A DNA stretch of 35,069 bases from Deltaproteobacteria bacterium (GCA_020845895.1 JADLEX010000050.1:1-35069), one strand, 5' to 3'; positions 16,387 through 26,332 are shown, counted from the first letter of the stretch. Notes: generated by a model not told the origin, from the letters alone. Translations and numbers: made by a program.

Positions 16387-17820
16387 TCAGATCGAGTCGT
16401 CATCCGTCGTATCATCGTCGGTCGTGTCGTCGTCCGCGGTGTCATCGTCGCCCGCCGCGAACGTGAATGCGATCTCGGCTCCAGCGCCTTCGACGCCGCA
16501 TTCGTCCTCGACCGAGAATGTCCATGTCGCGTCGCCCGCCGCCGCGTCGAGGGTCAGCGGGATGTCCGCGCCGGCATCGCACGCTCCGTCGGGCACCTCC
16601 CACGCGATGGTCGATTTCGCCCCGCCGGTCTCGCCGAAGACGAGCCCGCGACGCACGTTGCATTCGGTGTCGGCGACCACGAGACGCACGGCCAAGCTCG
16701 CGCCGGCCGGAACCTCGACCGGGTTCGACGTCGCGACAACGCCGTCGATTACCGCCACCGCGCTCGTCACCGACGGCGCGCCGTTCGACGCGTCGCACAG
16801 CGGGTCGTGCGTCCGGTCGAATCCGGCGATCAGGCCGTCGTTGCCGCTTACCACCGATACGAATTTATCGCCGCCGACGGGCGCGGCGCGCAGCGTGTCG
16901 TGACCGCCCTTGCGCACGGTGTAGAGCAGCGCCGCGTCGTCCGCCGACCAGCGCGGCCGGGCCGATGCGTCCACGGTGTCGAGCACGGCCTGCGTGTTCG
17001 CGCCGGTGCCGACCTCCCACGTGTAGAGGCGGCCGTCGCTGACGTAGGCGACGCGGCCGCCCGTGTGCGACCAGTCGGGGCTCGTCCCCTTGGCGATCCA
17101 GGTGATTTCGGCGCGCGCCTCGAGGTCGATCAGGTACATCATGATCTGCAGACCCGAGCTCGCCTGCACGCGCAGGGGCACCGCGGCGTACTTGCCGTCG
17201 GGCGAAATGGCCGGGGTCATCGCCGGGTCCTCGAGCGACGTGTCGATCGTGCCGGGCGGCACGACGACGGGCATGGCGGGTGCCGTTGCGACGAGCGGCT
17301 CCAGATAAACGCCGTCGGCCTTGACGTAGAGGATCTGATCCATCTGCGGGCGATACGCGGCCCACATCGCTCCGAGCGCCACGGGACGCGACCCCGCGCC
17401 GCCGACAGCGGTTTCGGACAGCACGCCGTCGCGAATGTAGAGCATCCGGCGACCCGCGGGCGCGGGAAAAACGTTCGTGCTCGCCTCGGTCGCGATTGCG
17501 TCGCCGGACCTCGGACGGTACACGACCGACCCGTCGGTGCGCGCGATGACGAACGCCTGCTCGCCCGGGACAACCCACAAGGTCTGGACGAGGGCTTCGA
17601 GAATCGCCTCGACCTTGCCGGTGCCCGAATCCGCCTGCCAGACGCCGGTCGTGCCCTCCCAAGTGCCGCCCCAGATCACGGGCGGGCCCGACTCGGGCTT
17701 CTCCGAGGCATCGTCGTCGCCCGGAATCTCCGGCTCGTCGACCACCGAGGAACACGAGGCCGCGAGTCCCACTCCGCTGACCACGAATAACATCACCACA
17801 ACGGTCAAACGCAATTGCAT
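16387..17820 (-). CDS. Lipoprotein with TolB-like beta-propeller and acidic C-terminal repeats
   Basis: This 477-residue protein has a signal peptide MQLRLTVVVMLFVVSGV with lipobox LAASC. The body has repeated WD40/TolB-like blades (for example AISPDGKYAAVPL, RWSADDAALLYTV), suggesting a propeller that binds a partner or polysaccharide. An Ig-like segment (about 360-450) follows, then an acidic tail of (T)TDDD repeats. The tail is encoded by near-repeats of ACGACGGATGACGAC type at 16388-16445. The ATG at 17820 is chosen for the signal peptide, with GGAG upstream. It probably sits at the outer membrane. The 205-bp gap to the chemotaxis receptor holds no gene and no clear terminator. Confidence 0.75.
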   Translation of the reverse strand: MQLRLTVVVMLFVVSGVGLAASCSSVVDEPEIPGDDDASEKPESGPPVIWGGTWEGTTGVWQADSGTGKVEAILEALVQTLWVVPGEQAFVIARTDGSVVYRPRSGDAIATEASTNVFPAPAGRRMLYIRDGVLSETAVGGAGSRPVALGAMWAAYRPQMDQILYVKADGVYLEPLVATAPAMPVVVPPGTIDTSLEDPAMTPAISPDGKYAAVPLRVQASSGLQIMMYLIDLEARAEITWIAKGTSPDWSHTGGRVAYVSDGRLYTWEVGTGANTQAVLDTVDASARPRWSADDAALLYTVRKGGHDTLRAAPVGGDKFVSVVSGNDGLIAGFDRTHDPLCDASNGAPSVTSAVAVIDGVVATSNPVEVPAGASLAVRLVVADTECNVRRGLVFGETGGAKSTIAWEVPDGACDAGADIPLTLDAAAGDATWTFSVEDECGVEGAGAEIAFTFAAGDDDTADDDTTDDDTTDDDSI

Positions 17821-17926
17821 CTCGACTCCGCAACGGCTGCGAAGGGGCATTGTCCCCCCATCGCGCCGCGCGCGTCAAGTTTGCCGCCGTGGATATTTGA
17901 GGATGCCGATCGCCGCCGGGTGCGTG

Positions 17927-19756
17927 CTAGAGCATCGCCTCCAGACAGCTCTCGTCGCCGGTCATCACCCGCGTGTGGATGCCGTCCACGTCGGGCAGAA
18001 TGTTCTTGCAGAAGAACCGCGCCGTGAGGATCTTGTTGCGGTAGAACGCCGCGTCGTCGTTCGATTCGGCGAGCGCTTTTTCGTCCGCAACGCCCTTGTC
18101 CGCCTTGATCGCCTCGAGTTTGTCGTGCGCGATGCGCGCCTGCCAAAGCAGCATGTGGGCGACCACGACGTGGCCGAACGCCTTGGCGAAGGGCGTCGCC
18201 GACAGGATCGGGAACAGCGGGTCGCTCGCGAACTTCATCATGAACTCCATCGACATGGCCGCGAGTTTGTCGCGCGCGGCGCCGAGATCGGCGACGCAGT
18301 CCGCGAGCCGCGCCGGGCTCGACGGGTCTTCGAGAAACGCGGCGAGATCGCCCAGATAAGTCATGTAGTACGCGCCGCCCTGCGTGGTCATCTTGCGTCC
18401 CACGAGATCGAGCGCCTGCACGCCGTTGGTGCCCTCGTAAATCGCGCTGATCTTCGCGTCGCGGCAATACTGCTCGACGCCGTACTCGCGGCAGTAGCCC
18501 ACGCCGCCCATCGCCTGGATCGCCGTGCCGCCGATCTCGAAGCTGCGGTCGGTGGGATAGCCCTTCACGATCGGCGTGAGCAGCTCGATCAGCATCTGGT
18601 GCTTGCGCTTTTCTTCGGGATCTTCGCTGTTGTCGGCGATGTCGGCGAGCTTGGCGACCCAGTACACCAGCGCGCGGCAGCCTTCGCCGTAAGCCTTCAT
18701 CTCCATCAGCATGCGGCGCACGTCGGGGTGCTCGATGATCGCCACCTGCGCCGCGTCGGGGTTCTTCATTTGCAACACGCTCGTGCCCTGCACGCGCTCC
18801 TTCGTGTATTTGAGCGCGAGCTGATACGCCGCGTTGCCGAGCGCCACGCCCTGCAGACCGACGCCGATGCGCGCCTCGTTCATCATGTGGAACATCATGC
18901 GGATGCCGTCGCCCTCCGCACCGATGATCCAGCCGCGGCTGCCGCCGTTGTCGCCGAAGTTGAGCATGCACGTCGCCGAGGCGTGGATGCCCATCTTCTC
19001 CTCGATTTTTGTGCACAGCACGTCGTTCGACGCGCCGAGCGAGCCGTCGGCGTTGACGAGGATCTTGGGCACGACGAAAAGGCCGAGGCCCTTGATGCCC
19101 TTCATCCCCTCGATGCGCGCGAGCACGAGGTGGATGATGTTCTCGGTCAGGTCGTGATCGCCCGACGTGATGAACATCTTGGTGCCGGTGATCAGGTAGG
19201 TCCCGTCGCCGGCGCGCTTCGCCACGGTGCGCGTGCTGGCGAGGTCGGTGCCGACATTGGGTTCGGTGAGGCACATGGTGCCCGACCACTGCCCTGTCGT
19301 CATGGTCTCGAGATAGAGCTTCTGCATCTCCTCGGTGCCGAATTCGTCGATCATGCGCACGGCGGCGGCGGTGAGTCCCGTCGTCATGCAGAACGAACAA
19401 TTCGCGCCGACCATCGTCTCCGACCCCGCAGTGGTGAGCAGGCTCGGCATGCCCTGGCCGCCCCAGCGCGCGGGCAGGGCGATCGAGTTCCAGCCCGCCT
19501 CGCAAAACTGTTTATAGAGCGCGGGGACCATCGAGGGCATTTTCACCTGCCCGTCCACCATCTTGCAGCCTTCCTCATCGGAGGGACCGTTGGTGGGCGC
19601 GAGGATCTCGCGGCCGAACTTGAACGCCTCGGTGAGGATCATGCGGTACAGATCTTCGTCCTGATCCGCGTAGCGCGGAAACCTCGTCACCGACGGCAGG
19701 TCGAGCTGTTCGAACAGGCAGAAACGGATGTCGCGTTCGTCGATGATGAAGCCCAT
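17927..19756 (-). CDS. Acyl-CoA dehydrogenase, FadE/DmdC-like with C-terminal extension
   Basis: This 609-residue FAD enzyme has N-terminal, middle and C-terminal acyl-CoA dehydrogenase domains plus a helical extension of about 130 residues. LTEPNVGTDLAS is the FAD/acyl loop and ISAIYEGTNGVQALDLVGRK contains the catalytic base (Glu441). The length near 600 and the N-terminal FIIDERDIRFCLFEQ pattern match the DmdC/3-methylmercaptopropionyl-CoA dehydrogenase-like group, which is often a medium- or long-chain fatty acyl-CoA dehydrogenase. It catalyses the first step of beta-oxidation, passing electrons to ETF. GAGGGAG lies 5 nt before the ATG at 19756. No partner beta-oxidation genes are adjacent. 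Confidence 0.92.
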   Translation of the reverse strand: MGFIIDERDIRFCLFEQLDLPSVTRFPRYADQDEDLYRMILTEAFKFGREILAPTNGPSDEEGCKMVDGQVKMPSMVPALYKQFCEAGWNSIALPARWGGQGMPSLLTTAGSETMVGANCSFCMTTGLTAAAVRMIDEFGTEEMQKLYLETMTTGQWSGTMCLTEPNVGTDLASTRTVAKRAGDGTYLITGTKMFITSGDHDLTENIIHLVLARIEGMKGIKGLGLFVVPKILVNADGSLGASNDVLCTKIEEKMGIHASATCMLNFGDNGGSRGWIIGAEGDGIRMMFHMMNEARIGVGLQGVALGNAAYQLALKYTKERVQGTSVLQMKNPDAAQVAIIEHPDVRRMLMEMKAYGEGCRALVYWVAKLADIADNSEDPEEKRKHQMLIELLTPIVKGYPTDRSFEIGGTAIQAMGGVGYCREYGVEQYCRDAKISAIYEGTNGVQALDLVGRKMTTQGGAYYMTYLGDLAAFLEDPSSPARLADCVADLGAARDKLAAMSMEFMMKFASDPLFPILSATPFAKAFGHVVVAHMLLWQARIAHDKLEAIKADKGVADEKALAESNDDAAFYRNKILTARFFCKNILPDVDGIHTRVMTGDESCLEAML

Positions 19757-19933
19757 GGTCGCTCCCTCGGATTCCGATTTGAATGGTGTTGTCGAAGACC
19801 CCGAAAACGCGCGCGCGAGGCACGACCGCGCGTCGCATGACGCATGTTGTCAAACGCAAAAGCGCCTGTCAATTCGCGGGGATAGGGGTGAATGAGGGAT
19901 CAGTCAGAGGCGAATCCGGGTGCGCATCGATTG

Positions 19934-22327
19934 TCACTCGTCGGCGTCGGAAGCGGACCACCCCGGTGCGAACGTCGCGAGGTACACGCTCCCGCTGCGC
20001 GTGAATGCAACACGCACCTGATCGTCGTCGCCGATCGTCAGTCCCGCGTCGCCGCCGTAAGACGATTCCACGATCGAGTCGGTCCAATCACCCGAGGCAT
20101 CCGAAACGTAACGCAGTGGTCCGCCGCCCGTATCGCCGCAATGCTCGCAGTAGATCACGTGGTTCGCTCCATCGCCGTCCACGGCGACGGAAACGTCGGA
20201 AACGACGTCGGTTCCGTCCGGCGGAATCGCGATCACGACCGACGACCATGTGCCAACGTCGCGCGAATATATCCAAAGTTCGTCGGCATCCGAAACGACC
20301 GCGCGAACCTCGCCGTCCGGTCCGGTGGCGATGTCCATGGAGTGCGAATTCCAGTCGAGTGACGCCCGGACCGGCGCGCCCTGCCAGGAACCCGATCCGT
20401 TGTCCACGGCCCACATCTCCCGCTGTTCGGTCGGCAGCGACCGGAATCCGTTGAAGAGAATCGTCGCGTCGCCGCCCGGCGTGATCGCGATGTGCGGAGA
20501 ATACGGGCTGGATAGTCCGAACGCGGCGATGTCGATCGCCTCGTCCGTCCAGACACCGCCGTCGCGAAGGATATAGTGAAGCTCGCCGGAGGAAGCGCAC
20601 GCGACGTGAACGCGGATCGCCGGGTCCACGTCGAGCGCGCACTCTCTCCAACCGGCTCCGACCGACTCCGTCAACCACGTTCCGCCCGCGTTCGATACGT
20701 ACTGCATCCCCCCGGCGGACGGATTGTAGATGACCGCGTGGATGGAACCATTCGAGTCGATCGCCGCGCCTTCGTCGGCCAACGTGGGGTTGACGATTGC
20801 GAACGCGAGTTCATGCCGCCAAGAATCTCCGGATGGCCGGTCCACGATGAGCCCCGGCGGCAAGTCGGACGTGTGCAGCACCACGAGATCGCCGTTTGGG
20901 TCCATCAACGCGACCGCGGAATCGCCCGCGAGAGTGACGCGGTCGAGCCGGCGCGTGCGCCAAATCCGTCCCGATCCGTAGGTCACCTTGAGCGCGCTTT
21001 GCAAAGTCGAGTAGTGGCTGACATACATGCGCTCGTTTTCGTCGATGAACAGCGCGGGGTTGTCGCCGCCCAGCGCGATCGTCCGGGCGCTCCAGTCATC
21101 ATCGCGCGAATGGTGTTTCAGCATCAGACCGGAACGGAAAAAAATGTGGGGCGTCCGGTCGGTCGTCTCTCCGAACGCGGGATAACCGAGTTCCAGCATC
21201 ATGCCGAAGTCGAGCTCCGCGCCGTACGGGACGTCGTCGGTGGTGCTGTAGAAAACGCGGGATGTTCCATAAAAAACTGGCCAGGAGGACCAGAACTCCG
21301 AGAAATGGACGACCCAGTCGAGTTCGTCCCGATCGTTGAACTCGAACTGGGGCCGAGAATAGCTGTACGAATAGGTCTCGTGAGGGTTGGTCGAGTCCCC
21401 CCCACCCATGGCCAGCACGTCGTGATTCCACGTTCCGTCCGAACCGCGAAGGTGGAATGTCGTCCTGTAGTAGGTCTGCGTCATGATGCCCACGCGAAGT
21501 CGCTCGTCCACTTTCATGAATGTGGTGTAGGCCTCGGCCTCGTCGAATTGGGTGCGGCGCCATATCCCATTCCACCGCACCGCGTGAAACAACCGGGCAT
21601 CGTCCGGTGCAAAGTCGATGACGATCGTGTGCCGATAGGAAACATGCACGGAACCGAGGAAATCCACCGCGACATCCACCGCGGAAAACTTCTCGCCGCA
21701 GTCCACCGGCGTTCGGATCCATTCCCCGTTTCGGTTTTCGAGATGATGGAGAACTCCGGCCCGGTTGTCGGCAAAGACCACATGCGTCCGCCGTTCGCGG
21801 TCGATGGTCGCAGCGGGGTTGCCGCTGATGCGGGAGGCGAATACGGCGACTTCGATGGACGAGCCGCTCACCGTGTAGCGCGTTAGAAATCCGCCCTTGT
21901 TCGCCCAGACGGTCGGGCTTCCGTCTTCGTCAACCACCACGTCTGAGACCATCTCAAGGTCCATGGAAATGCCGCCGTCCACCAGTTCCCGATGCAGTCC
22001 ATCTTCCTCCGTCGCGAATCCGCCGGGCGTGACGATCTCGCTTTCGCCGCAGTCGGTCGGTTCGTGATCGAACCAAGGATCGCCAAACGACTGGGACTGA
22101 TCGGGGCGATCGACCGCGGAATCCTGCGCGAAGGGCACTGGGTCGTGCTCACGAATTCCGTCGTCGGCCGACGCATCATCGTCATCATCTTCCGCGTCAA
22201 CGGGTGCGGCCGAATTGTCGTCGCCGGGATCGGTTTCCTGCTGACACGCACAAACGGAGAACGCCGCGAGAATGGCCAAAAGCAGCGTCATGACGCGAAT
22301 ATCCCAAGACTTGGCCGCGAAATACAT
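19934..22327 (-). CDS. Large lipoprotein with beta-propeller-like repeats
   Basis: This 797-residue protein has an N-terminal membrane/signal segment ending in lipobox VCAC and an acidic stretch (EDDDDDDASADD) after it. The rest is beta-rich with many short repeats of the type GxxHVVFADNRAG, RVHVACASSGEL, VAVDGDGANHVIYCE and IDSNGSIHAVIYN, like exo-alpha-sialidase or BNR-type propellers, with no enzyme signature that I can name. The ATG at 22327 with GGGGG upstream is used. A possible -10 box (TACAAT, 22381-22376) lies 49 bases upstream. The stop lies 177 bases before the acyl-CoA dehydrogenase start, and the gap is empty of genes. Confidence 0.75.
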   Translation of the reverse strand: MYFAAKSWDIRVMTLLLAILAAFSVCACQQETDPGDDNSAAPVDAEDDDDDASADDGIREHDPVPFAQDSAVDRPDQSQSFGDPWFDHEPTDCGESEIVTPGGFATEEDGLHRELVDGGISMDLEMVSDVVVDEDGSPTVWANKGGFLTRYTVSGSSIEVAVFASRISGNPAATIDRERRTHVVFADNRAGVLHHLENRNGEWIRTPVDCGEKFSAVDVAVDFLGSVHVSYRHTIVIDFAPDDARLFHAVRWNGIWRRTQFDEAEAYTTFMKVDERLRVGIMTQTYYRTTFHLRGSDGTWNHDVLAMGGGDSTNPHETYSYSYSRPQFEFNDRDELDWVVHFSEFWSSWPVFYGTSRVFYSTTDDVPYGAELDFGMMLELGYPAFGETTDRTPHIFFRSGLMLKHHSRDDDWSARTIALGGDNPALFIDENERMYVSHYSTLQSALKVTYGSGRIWRTRRLDRVTLAGDSAVALMDPNGDLVVLHTSDLPPGLIVDRPSGDSWRHELAFAIVNPTLADEGAAIDSNGSIHAVIYNPSAGGMQYVSNAGGTWLTESVGAGWRECALDVDPAIRVHVACASSGELHYILRDGGVWTDEAIDIAAFGLSSPYSPHIAITPGGDATILFNGFRSLPTEQREMWAVDNGSGSWQGAPVRASLDWNSHSMDIATGPDGEVRAVVSDADELWIYSRDVGTWSSVVIAIPPDGTDVVSDVSVAVDGDGANHVIYCEHCGDTGGGPLRYVSDASGDWTDSIVESSYGGDAGLTIGDDDQVRVAFTRSGSVYLATFAPGWSASDADE

Positions 22328-22375
22328 GTCATTACCCCCAGCTCGATGCGATGGGGCGACCGGATCAATGAATCG

Positions 22376-22381
22376 ATTGTA
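22376..22381 (-). promoter_or_regulatory. Possible -10 box of the large lipoprotein gene
   Basis: On the minus strand TACAAT is a 5/6 match to TATAAT, 49 bases before the start codon at 22327. It is enclosed in ATTGT-ATC-ACAAT, a short dyad. No good -35 box is seen at the right distance. Confidence 0.25.
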
Positions 22382-22446
22382 TCACAATTTCGCGGCGGTG
22401 GAGAAATGAAGGTCCTGCGCCGATCGGTTTCGAACGCGGGCAAGAC

Positions 22447-22553
22447 CCTTCGCGGCGCTCAGGGTGACAGGGCTCAGGGTCACAAGTAATGGTCACGGTG
22501 ACAGGAAGCACTCGTGACCGCGAACAATCCGCCTTCGCCAAGGCTACGGCGGA
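22447..22553. repeat. Dispersed intergenic repeats between lipoprotein and pepD
   Basis: CCTTCGCGGCGCTCAGGGTG ACAG (22447-22470) differs at two positions from the arm at 33861-33884. It is followed by a hairpin with arms TCCGCC (22528-22533) and GGCGGA (22548-22553) around TTCGCCAAGGCTAC. Together they fill most of the 248-bp gap between the lipoprotein start (22327) and the pepD stop (22576). No gene is visible in the gap. Confidence 0.7.
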
Positions 22554-22575
22554 CGCGCAACCAGCAACCCTTGGC

Positions 22576-24036
22576 CTAATACCTCCCTTTCGCCACGGCT
22601 TCGAGCACGGCGGCGAGCAGCTTCCACGACACGGCGACGGCGGGGATGTACGCGCGCTCGTCGGGCGAATGCGCGCCCTGGATGTCGGGACCGAACGACA
22701 CCATGTCCATGCCGGGGAATTTTTCGCCGATGATGCCGCATTCGAGCCCGGCGTGGATCGCCTTGCGTTCGGGCTTTTTGCCGAAGACTTCCTCGTGCAC
22801 GGTTTCCACGAGACGCAGGATGCGCGAGTCGGGATTGGGCTGCCAGCCGGGATAGGGATCGCGCACGTCGGTCACCGCGCCGGCAAGCCGCGCCACCGCG
22901 TCAATCTGCTCGATCACGCCGCGGATCGCGGTCGCGTTCGACGAACGCGGGCTGTTGTGCGCGGCGAGCGCGTCGCCCTCGATCTTGATCGACGCGAGGT
23001 TCGTCGAGGTCTCGACGAGGTTCGGCAGATCCTGGCTCATCGCGATCACGCCGTTGGGAAAGCCCAGCAGCATGGCGAGCGCGGCGGTCTGCGTGTCGGC
23101 GTCGAGCACGCGGGCGGGGCGATCGGCGCTCACCAACTCCATGACGAAATCCGGATCGCGCGGGAACTCCTGCGCCATCGCGGCGTGGCATTCGGCCACG
23201 GTCGCGGCCGCCTTGTCGAACGCCTTTTGCGGCAGCGAAAACACCGCGAACGCCTCGCGCGGAATCGCATTGTGCTTGTCGCCGCCCTGCATGGCCGCAA
23301 TGTGGATGTGGTGCGGAGAGAGCGCTTTGAGCGTGCGCGCGAGGATCTTCACGGCGTTCGCGCGGTTTTCGTGGATGTTGCCGCCGGAGTGCCCGCCGCG
23401 CAGGCCGCGAACCACCAGCCGTACGCCCACCTGCGTGTCATTGGCGTCGGCCCAGCGCAACGGCAGATGCGCCGACACGCCCGCGCCGCCCGCGCAGCCC
23501 ATGTACACGATGCCCGTCTCCTCGGAATCGAGGTTGACGAGAATGCGCCCGGTGATGAGTTCGTTCGACAGATACATCGCGCCGGTGAGCCCCGTCTCCT
23601 CGTCCACCGTGAGCAGGATTTCGAGCGGGCCGTGAACGACGGCCGGGGCCATCGCGGCGGCGAGCGCCATCGCCACGCCGAGGCCGTTGTCCGCGCCGAG
23701 CGTGGTGCCCGTGCCGCGCAACCAGTCGCCGTCGCGACGCAGGCGGATGCCCTCGGTCATGAAGTCGAAATCGACGTCGGAGTTCTTCTCGCACACCATG
23801 TCCACATGGCCCTGCATCACCACGACGGGGGCGCTCTCGTATCCCGGCGTCGCGGGCACGCGGATCACGAGGTTGGCGGTGAGATCCTGATCGACGACGA
23901 AACCCCGGCTCTTCGCGAGCGTGTCGATGTGCGCGATGATTTTTTCCTCGTGCTTGGACGGACGCGGCACCGACGCGATGCCCGCGAAAATCTCCCACAC
24001 GAGTTTGGGTTCGAGACCGACGATCGCTTCAGACAT
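22576..24036 (-). CDS. pepD: Aminoacyl-histidine dipeptidase (PepD, cytosol nonspecific dipeptidase)
   Basis: This 486-residue M20 family metallopeptidase is almost the length of E. coli PepD (485). Zinc ligands are visible: VVMQGHVDMVCE, LGADNGLGVAM, LTVDEETGLTGA, and FGPDIQGAHSPDER near the end. It hydrolyses Xaa-His and other dipeptides in the cytoplasm. The ATG at 24036 is chosen because GGAGG lies 6 nt upstream. It lies downstream of the S9 peptidase on the same strand, 125 bases away with a hairpin repeat between, so co-transcription is uncertain. Both suit peptide use. Confidence 0.92.
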   Translation of the reverse strand: MSEAIVGLEPKLVWEIFAGIASVPRPSKHEEKIIAHIDTLAKSRGFVVDQDLTANLVIRVPATPGYESAPVVVMQGHVDMVCEKNSDVDFDFMTEGIRLRRDGDWLRGTGTTLGADNGLGVAMALAAAMAPAVVHGPLEILLTVDEETGLTGAMYLSNELITGRILVNLDSEETGIVYMGCAGGAGVSAHLPLRWADANDTQVGVRLVVRGLRGGHSGGNIHENRANAVKILARTLKALSPHHIHIAAMQGGDKHNAIPREAFAVFSLPQKAFDKAAATVAECHAAMAQEFPRDPDFVMELVSADRPARVLDADTQTAALAMLLGFPNGVIAMSQDLPNLVETSTNLASIKIEGDALAAHNSPRSSNATAIRGVIEQIDAVARLAGAVTDVRDPYPGWQPNPDSRILRLVETVHEEVFGKKPERKAIHAGLECGIIGEKFPGMDMVSFGPDIQGAHSPDERAYIPAVAVSWKLLAAVLEAVAKGRY

Positions 24037-24078
24037 GAAGACCTCCATGCAATCGAATCGTTGCCCGCGCGTCATCTC

Positions 24079-24151
24079 CCCTCACCCCGGCCTTCGACTT
24101 CGCTCAGGCCACCCCTCTCCCGCCCGGCGGGAGAGGGGAAGGGGGTGAGGG
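24079..24151. repeat. Dispersed hairpin repeat, copy B
   Basis: The same nested design as 2877-2944: outer CCCTCACCCC (24079-24088) and GGGGTGAGGG (24142-24151) around the inner stem CCCCTCTCCCG/CGGGAGAGGGG (24112-24122 and 24128-24138). A CCTTCGACTTCGCTCAGG segment (24091-24108) of the other dispersed repeat type is inserted between the outer and inner arms. It could weaken or end the peptidase transcript. Confidence 0.8.
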
Positions 24152-24161
24152 CTCCCCCGCT

Positions 24162-26303
24162 TCACTTCCCGTTTCCAAACAGCCACTTCGACAGCCAGCC
24201 GATGACCTCGTGGTACCAAACCTGCGCGTTGGCGGGCTTCAAGATCCAGTGACCCTCGTCCTCGAAATACACGAACCGCGACGGCACGCCCATGACTTGC
24301 AGCGCGGTGAAGACGCCGATGCCCTCGCTCTCGGGGCAGCGGTAATCGCGCGCGCCGTGCACCACCAGCGTCGGCGTTTTGAAGTTCGCCACATGGCGAT
24401 GCGCGCTGTACTTTTCGTACGCCTTGCGATTCACGTGCGGTAGGCCCGCGTGTTCGTATTCGTCGAACCACAGCTCGTCGGTGGTGTAGGCCATCGTCTC
24501 GGCGAAAAACACGCCGTCGTGGCAGACCAGCGCCTTGAAGCGGTCGGTGTGGCCGAGGATCCAGTTGATCATGAATCCGCCGAAGCTGGCCCCTGCCGCG
24601 CCCATGCGCTTCGCGTCGATGAAGGGAAACGTCGCGAGCAGATGATCGACGCCCTTCATGATGTCGTCGTAACAGCGCCCGCCCCAATCCGCGGAAATCT
24701 GCTCCTTGAATTTGTCGCCATAGCCCGTCGAGCCGCGCGGGTTGAAAAACGCCACCACCGCGCCGCTCGCCGCGAACATCTGGTAGTTCCAGCGCCAGTG
24801 CCAGTGATCGGCGAACGCGCCCTGCGGCCCGCCGTGAATCAGCAGCATCAGCGGATATTTCTTGCCCGGTTTGAAACCAACCGGCTTGATGATGAAGCCA
24901 TGCACCGCGTCGCCGCCCGCGCCCGCGTACCAGAACTCCTCGGCCTTTGGCAGCGCGTAGGATTTTGCCGCGTCGCCGAAGTGCGTCAGCCGGCGAACGC
25001 TTGCGCCCGCGTCGGGCGGCATGTCCGCGGGCACGGTGCCGGGCTTCGTGATCGGCGTAACGCCCCAGCCCGGCGCGAAGAGGTAGAAGTCCGGCGGATC
25101 GCACGCGGTCTCGCGCGTCACGAGCAGCATGTCCGACGTGGGGATCGCGCGGATCAGGCCGTTGAAGGTGCCGTGCGTGAGCTGGCGGACCTGCGCGGTG
25201 TCGAGGTTGAGGATGTAGACCGTCTTGCGTCCGAAGTCCTCGGCGAGAAACATCACCGCGTTCTCGTCGTCGTCGTCCACGAACTCGAACGACATCGGGC
25301 TTCGTTCGAACTTTTCCAGGTACACGCGCGTCGCGCCGTTCTTCAGGTCGTAGACCTTGATACGCAGCCGGTCGGCCTCGTAACCGGGAATCGTCATCCC
25401 CAGGTAGAAGAGCTTGCGTCCGTCGGGACTGTAGCGCGGATGCACGTCGCACGCGTCGGTGTTCGACACGCGCACCGGCTCGCCCGCCACGGCGATGCCC
25501 TTGACCGCGAGGCGATAGACCGAATTGTTGGTCGAGCGCGTCACGACCTTGTCGGGGTTCGAGACGTACGCGATCTCGCGCCCGTTCGGATTCCACGCGA
25601 AGTCGCGCTCCGACCCCAGCGACACCGGCGGGGTGTCGCGGTCGCCGGGCGTCACGTCGTTCAATTTTCCCGTCACGACATCGACGATGAACAGGTGCGA
25701 TCGCTTGCGGTCGCGCCAATGGTCCCACGGTCGAAAGAGCAGATCGTCGATCACGCGGGCGCTCGATTTTTCGTTGACGAGGCCCATGACCTTTGCGCGC
25801 GCGGGCTCCTCGCCGGCAGGCGTTTGCTTGTCGGCCTTGGGGTCGTAATCGGCGCTCACCACCACCTCGCGCGAAAACAGCACTCGGCGCGAATCGGGGG
25901 CGAAGATCGGCGTGCCGACCCCACCCCATCCGCTCGTCACGCGCCGCGCCTCGCCGCCCGCCGTGGGCAACAGCCAGAGCTGCGCGCCGTGCTGGTCGTC
26001 GCGGTCCGAGACGAACGCGAGCCATTTGCCGTCGGGCGACCACGCGGGGGCCATGTGATTGCCGGGGCCGGGCGTAAGCGTTTCGATCTCCCGCGAACGC
26101 AGATCGAGCGAGCGGATCTGATGGCGGACCTTGTTTTCCTTCGGGTCGTGCTTCGACACGACGAAGGCCACGCGTCGCCCGTCGGGCGAGACCGCCGGGG
26201 CCGAAATGCGTTCGAGGCCCATGAGGCCCGCGAAGTCGAACGTCTTCGGCGCCGATGATTTGGAGGTACGGGTCTTGCCCGCGCGCGCGGCCGCTTTCGC
26301 CAT
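24162..26303 (-). CDS. S9 family prolyl oligopeptidase-like peptidase
   Basis: This 713-residue protein has an N-terminal seven-bladed propeller (TolB-like blades such as AVSPDGRRVAFVV and AWSPDGKWLAFVS) and a C-terminal alpha/beta hydrolase. Catalytic residues are visible: Ser573 in GASFGG, Asp in VHGARDYRCP, His in DEGHWIL. LLIHGGPQG is the oxyanion segment. This fits the acylaminoacyl-peptidase/dipeptidyl-peptidase branch, which removes short peptides in the cytosol. No signal peptide is seen from the ATG at 26303 (GGGAG 7 nt upstream); longer upstream frames are unsupported. It diverges from the DUF192 gene across a gap with an inverted repeat. Confidence 0.9.
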   Translation of the reverse strand: MAKAAARAGKTRTSKSSAPKTFDFAGLMGLERISAPAVSPDGRRVAFVVSKHDPKENKVRHQIRSLDLRSREIETLTPGPGNHMAPAWSPDGKWLAFVSDRDDQHGAQLWLLPTAGGEARRVTSGWGGVGTPIFAPDSRRVLFSREVVVSADYDPKADKQTPAGEEPARAKVMGLVNEKSSARVIDDLLFRPWDHWRDRKRSHLFIVDVVTGKLNDVTPGDRDTPPVSLGSERDFAWNPNGREIAYVSNPDKVVTRSTNNSVYRLAVKGIAVAGEPVRVSNTDACDVHPRYSPDGRKLFYLGMTIPGYEADRLRIKVYDLKNGATRVYLEKFERSPMSFEFVDDDDENAVMFLAEDFGRKTVYILNLDTAQVRQLTHGTFNGLIRAIPTSDMLLVTRETACDPPDFYLFAPGWGVTPITKPGTVPADMPPDAGASVRRLTHFGDAAKSYALPKAEEFWYAGAGGDAVHGFIIKPVGFKPGKKYPLMLLIHGGPQGAFADHWHWRWNYQMFAASGAVVAFFNPRGSTGYGDKFKEQISADWGGRCYDDIMKGVDHLLATFPFIDAKRMGAAGASFGGFMINWILGHTDRFKALVCHDGVFFAETMAYTTDELWFDEYEHAGLPHVNRKAYEKYSAHRHVANFKTPTLVVHGARDYRCPESEGIGVFTALQVMGVPSRFVYFEDEGHWILKPANAQVWYHEVIGWLSKWLFGNGK

Positions 26304-26332
26304 GACGAGGCTCCCTGCGTGGTTTGGTTTTC

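Noticed and set aside
17477-19840. Long plus-strand frame opposite the acyl-CoA dehydrogenase
   Set aside because: It is rich in Arg, His and Ala with no domain pattern; high GC content makes antisense frames open. The same applies to long frames opposite the antiporter, the S9 peptidase and the GT39-like genes.
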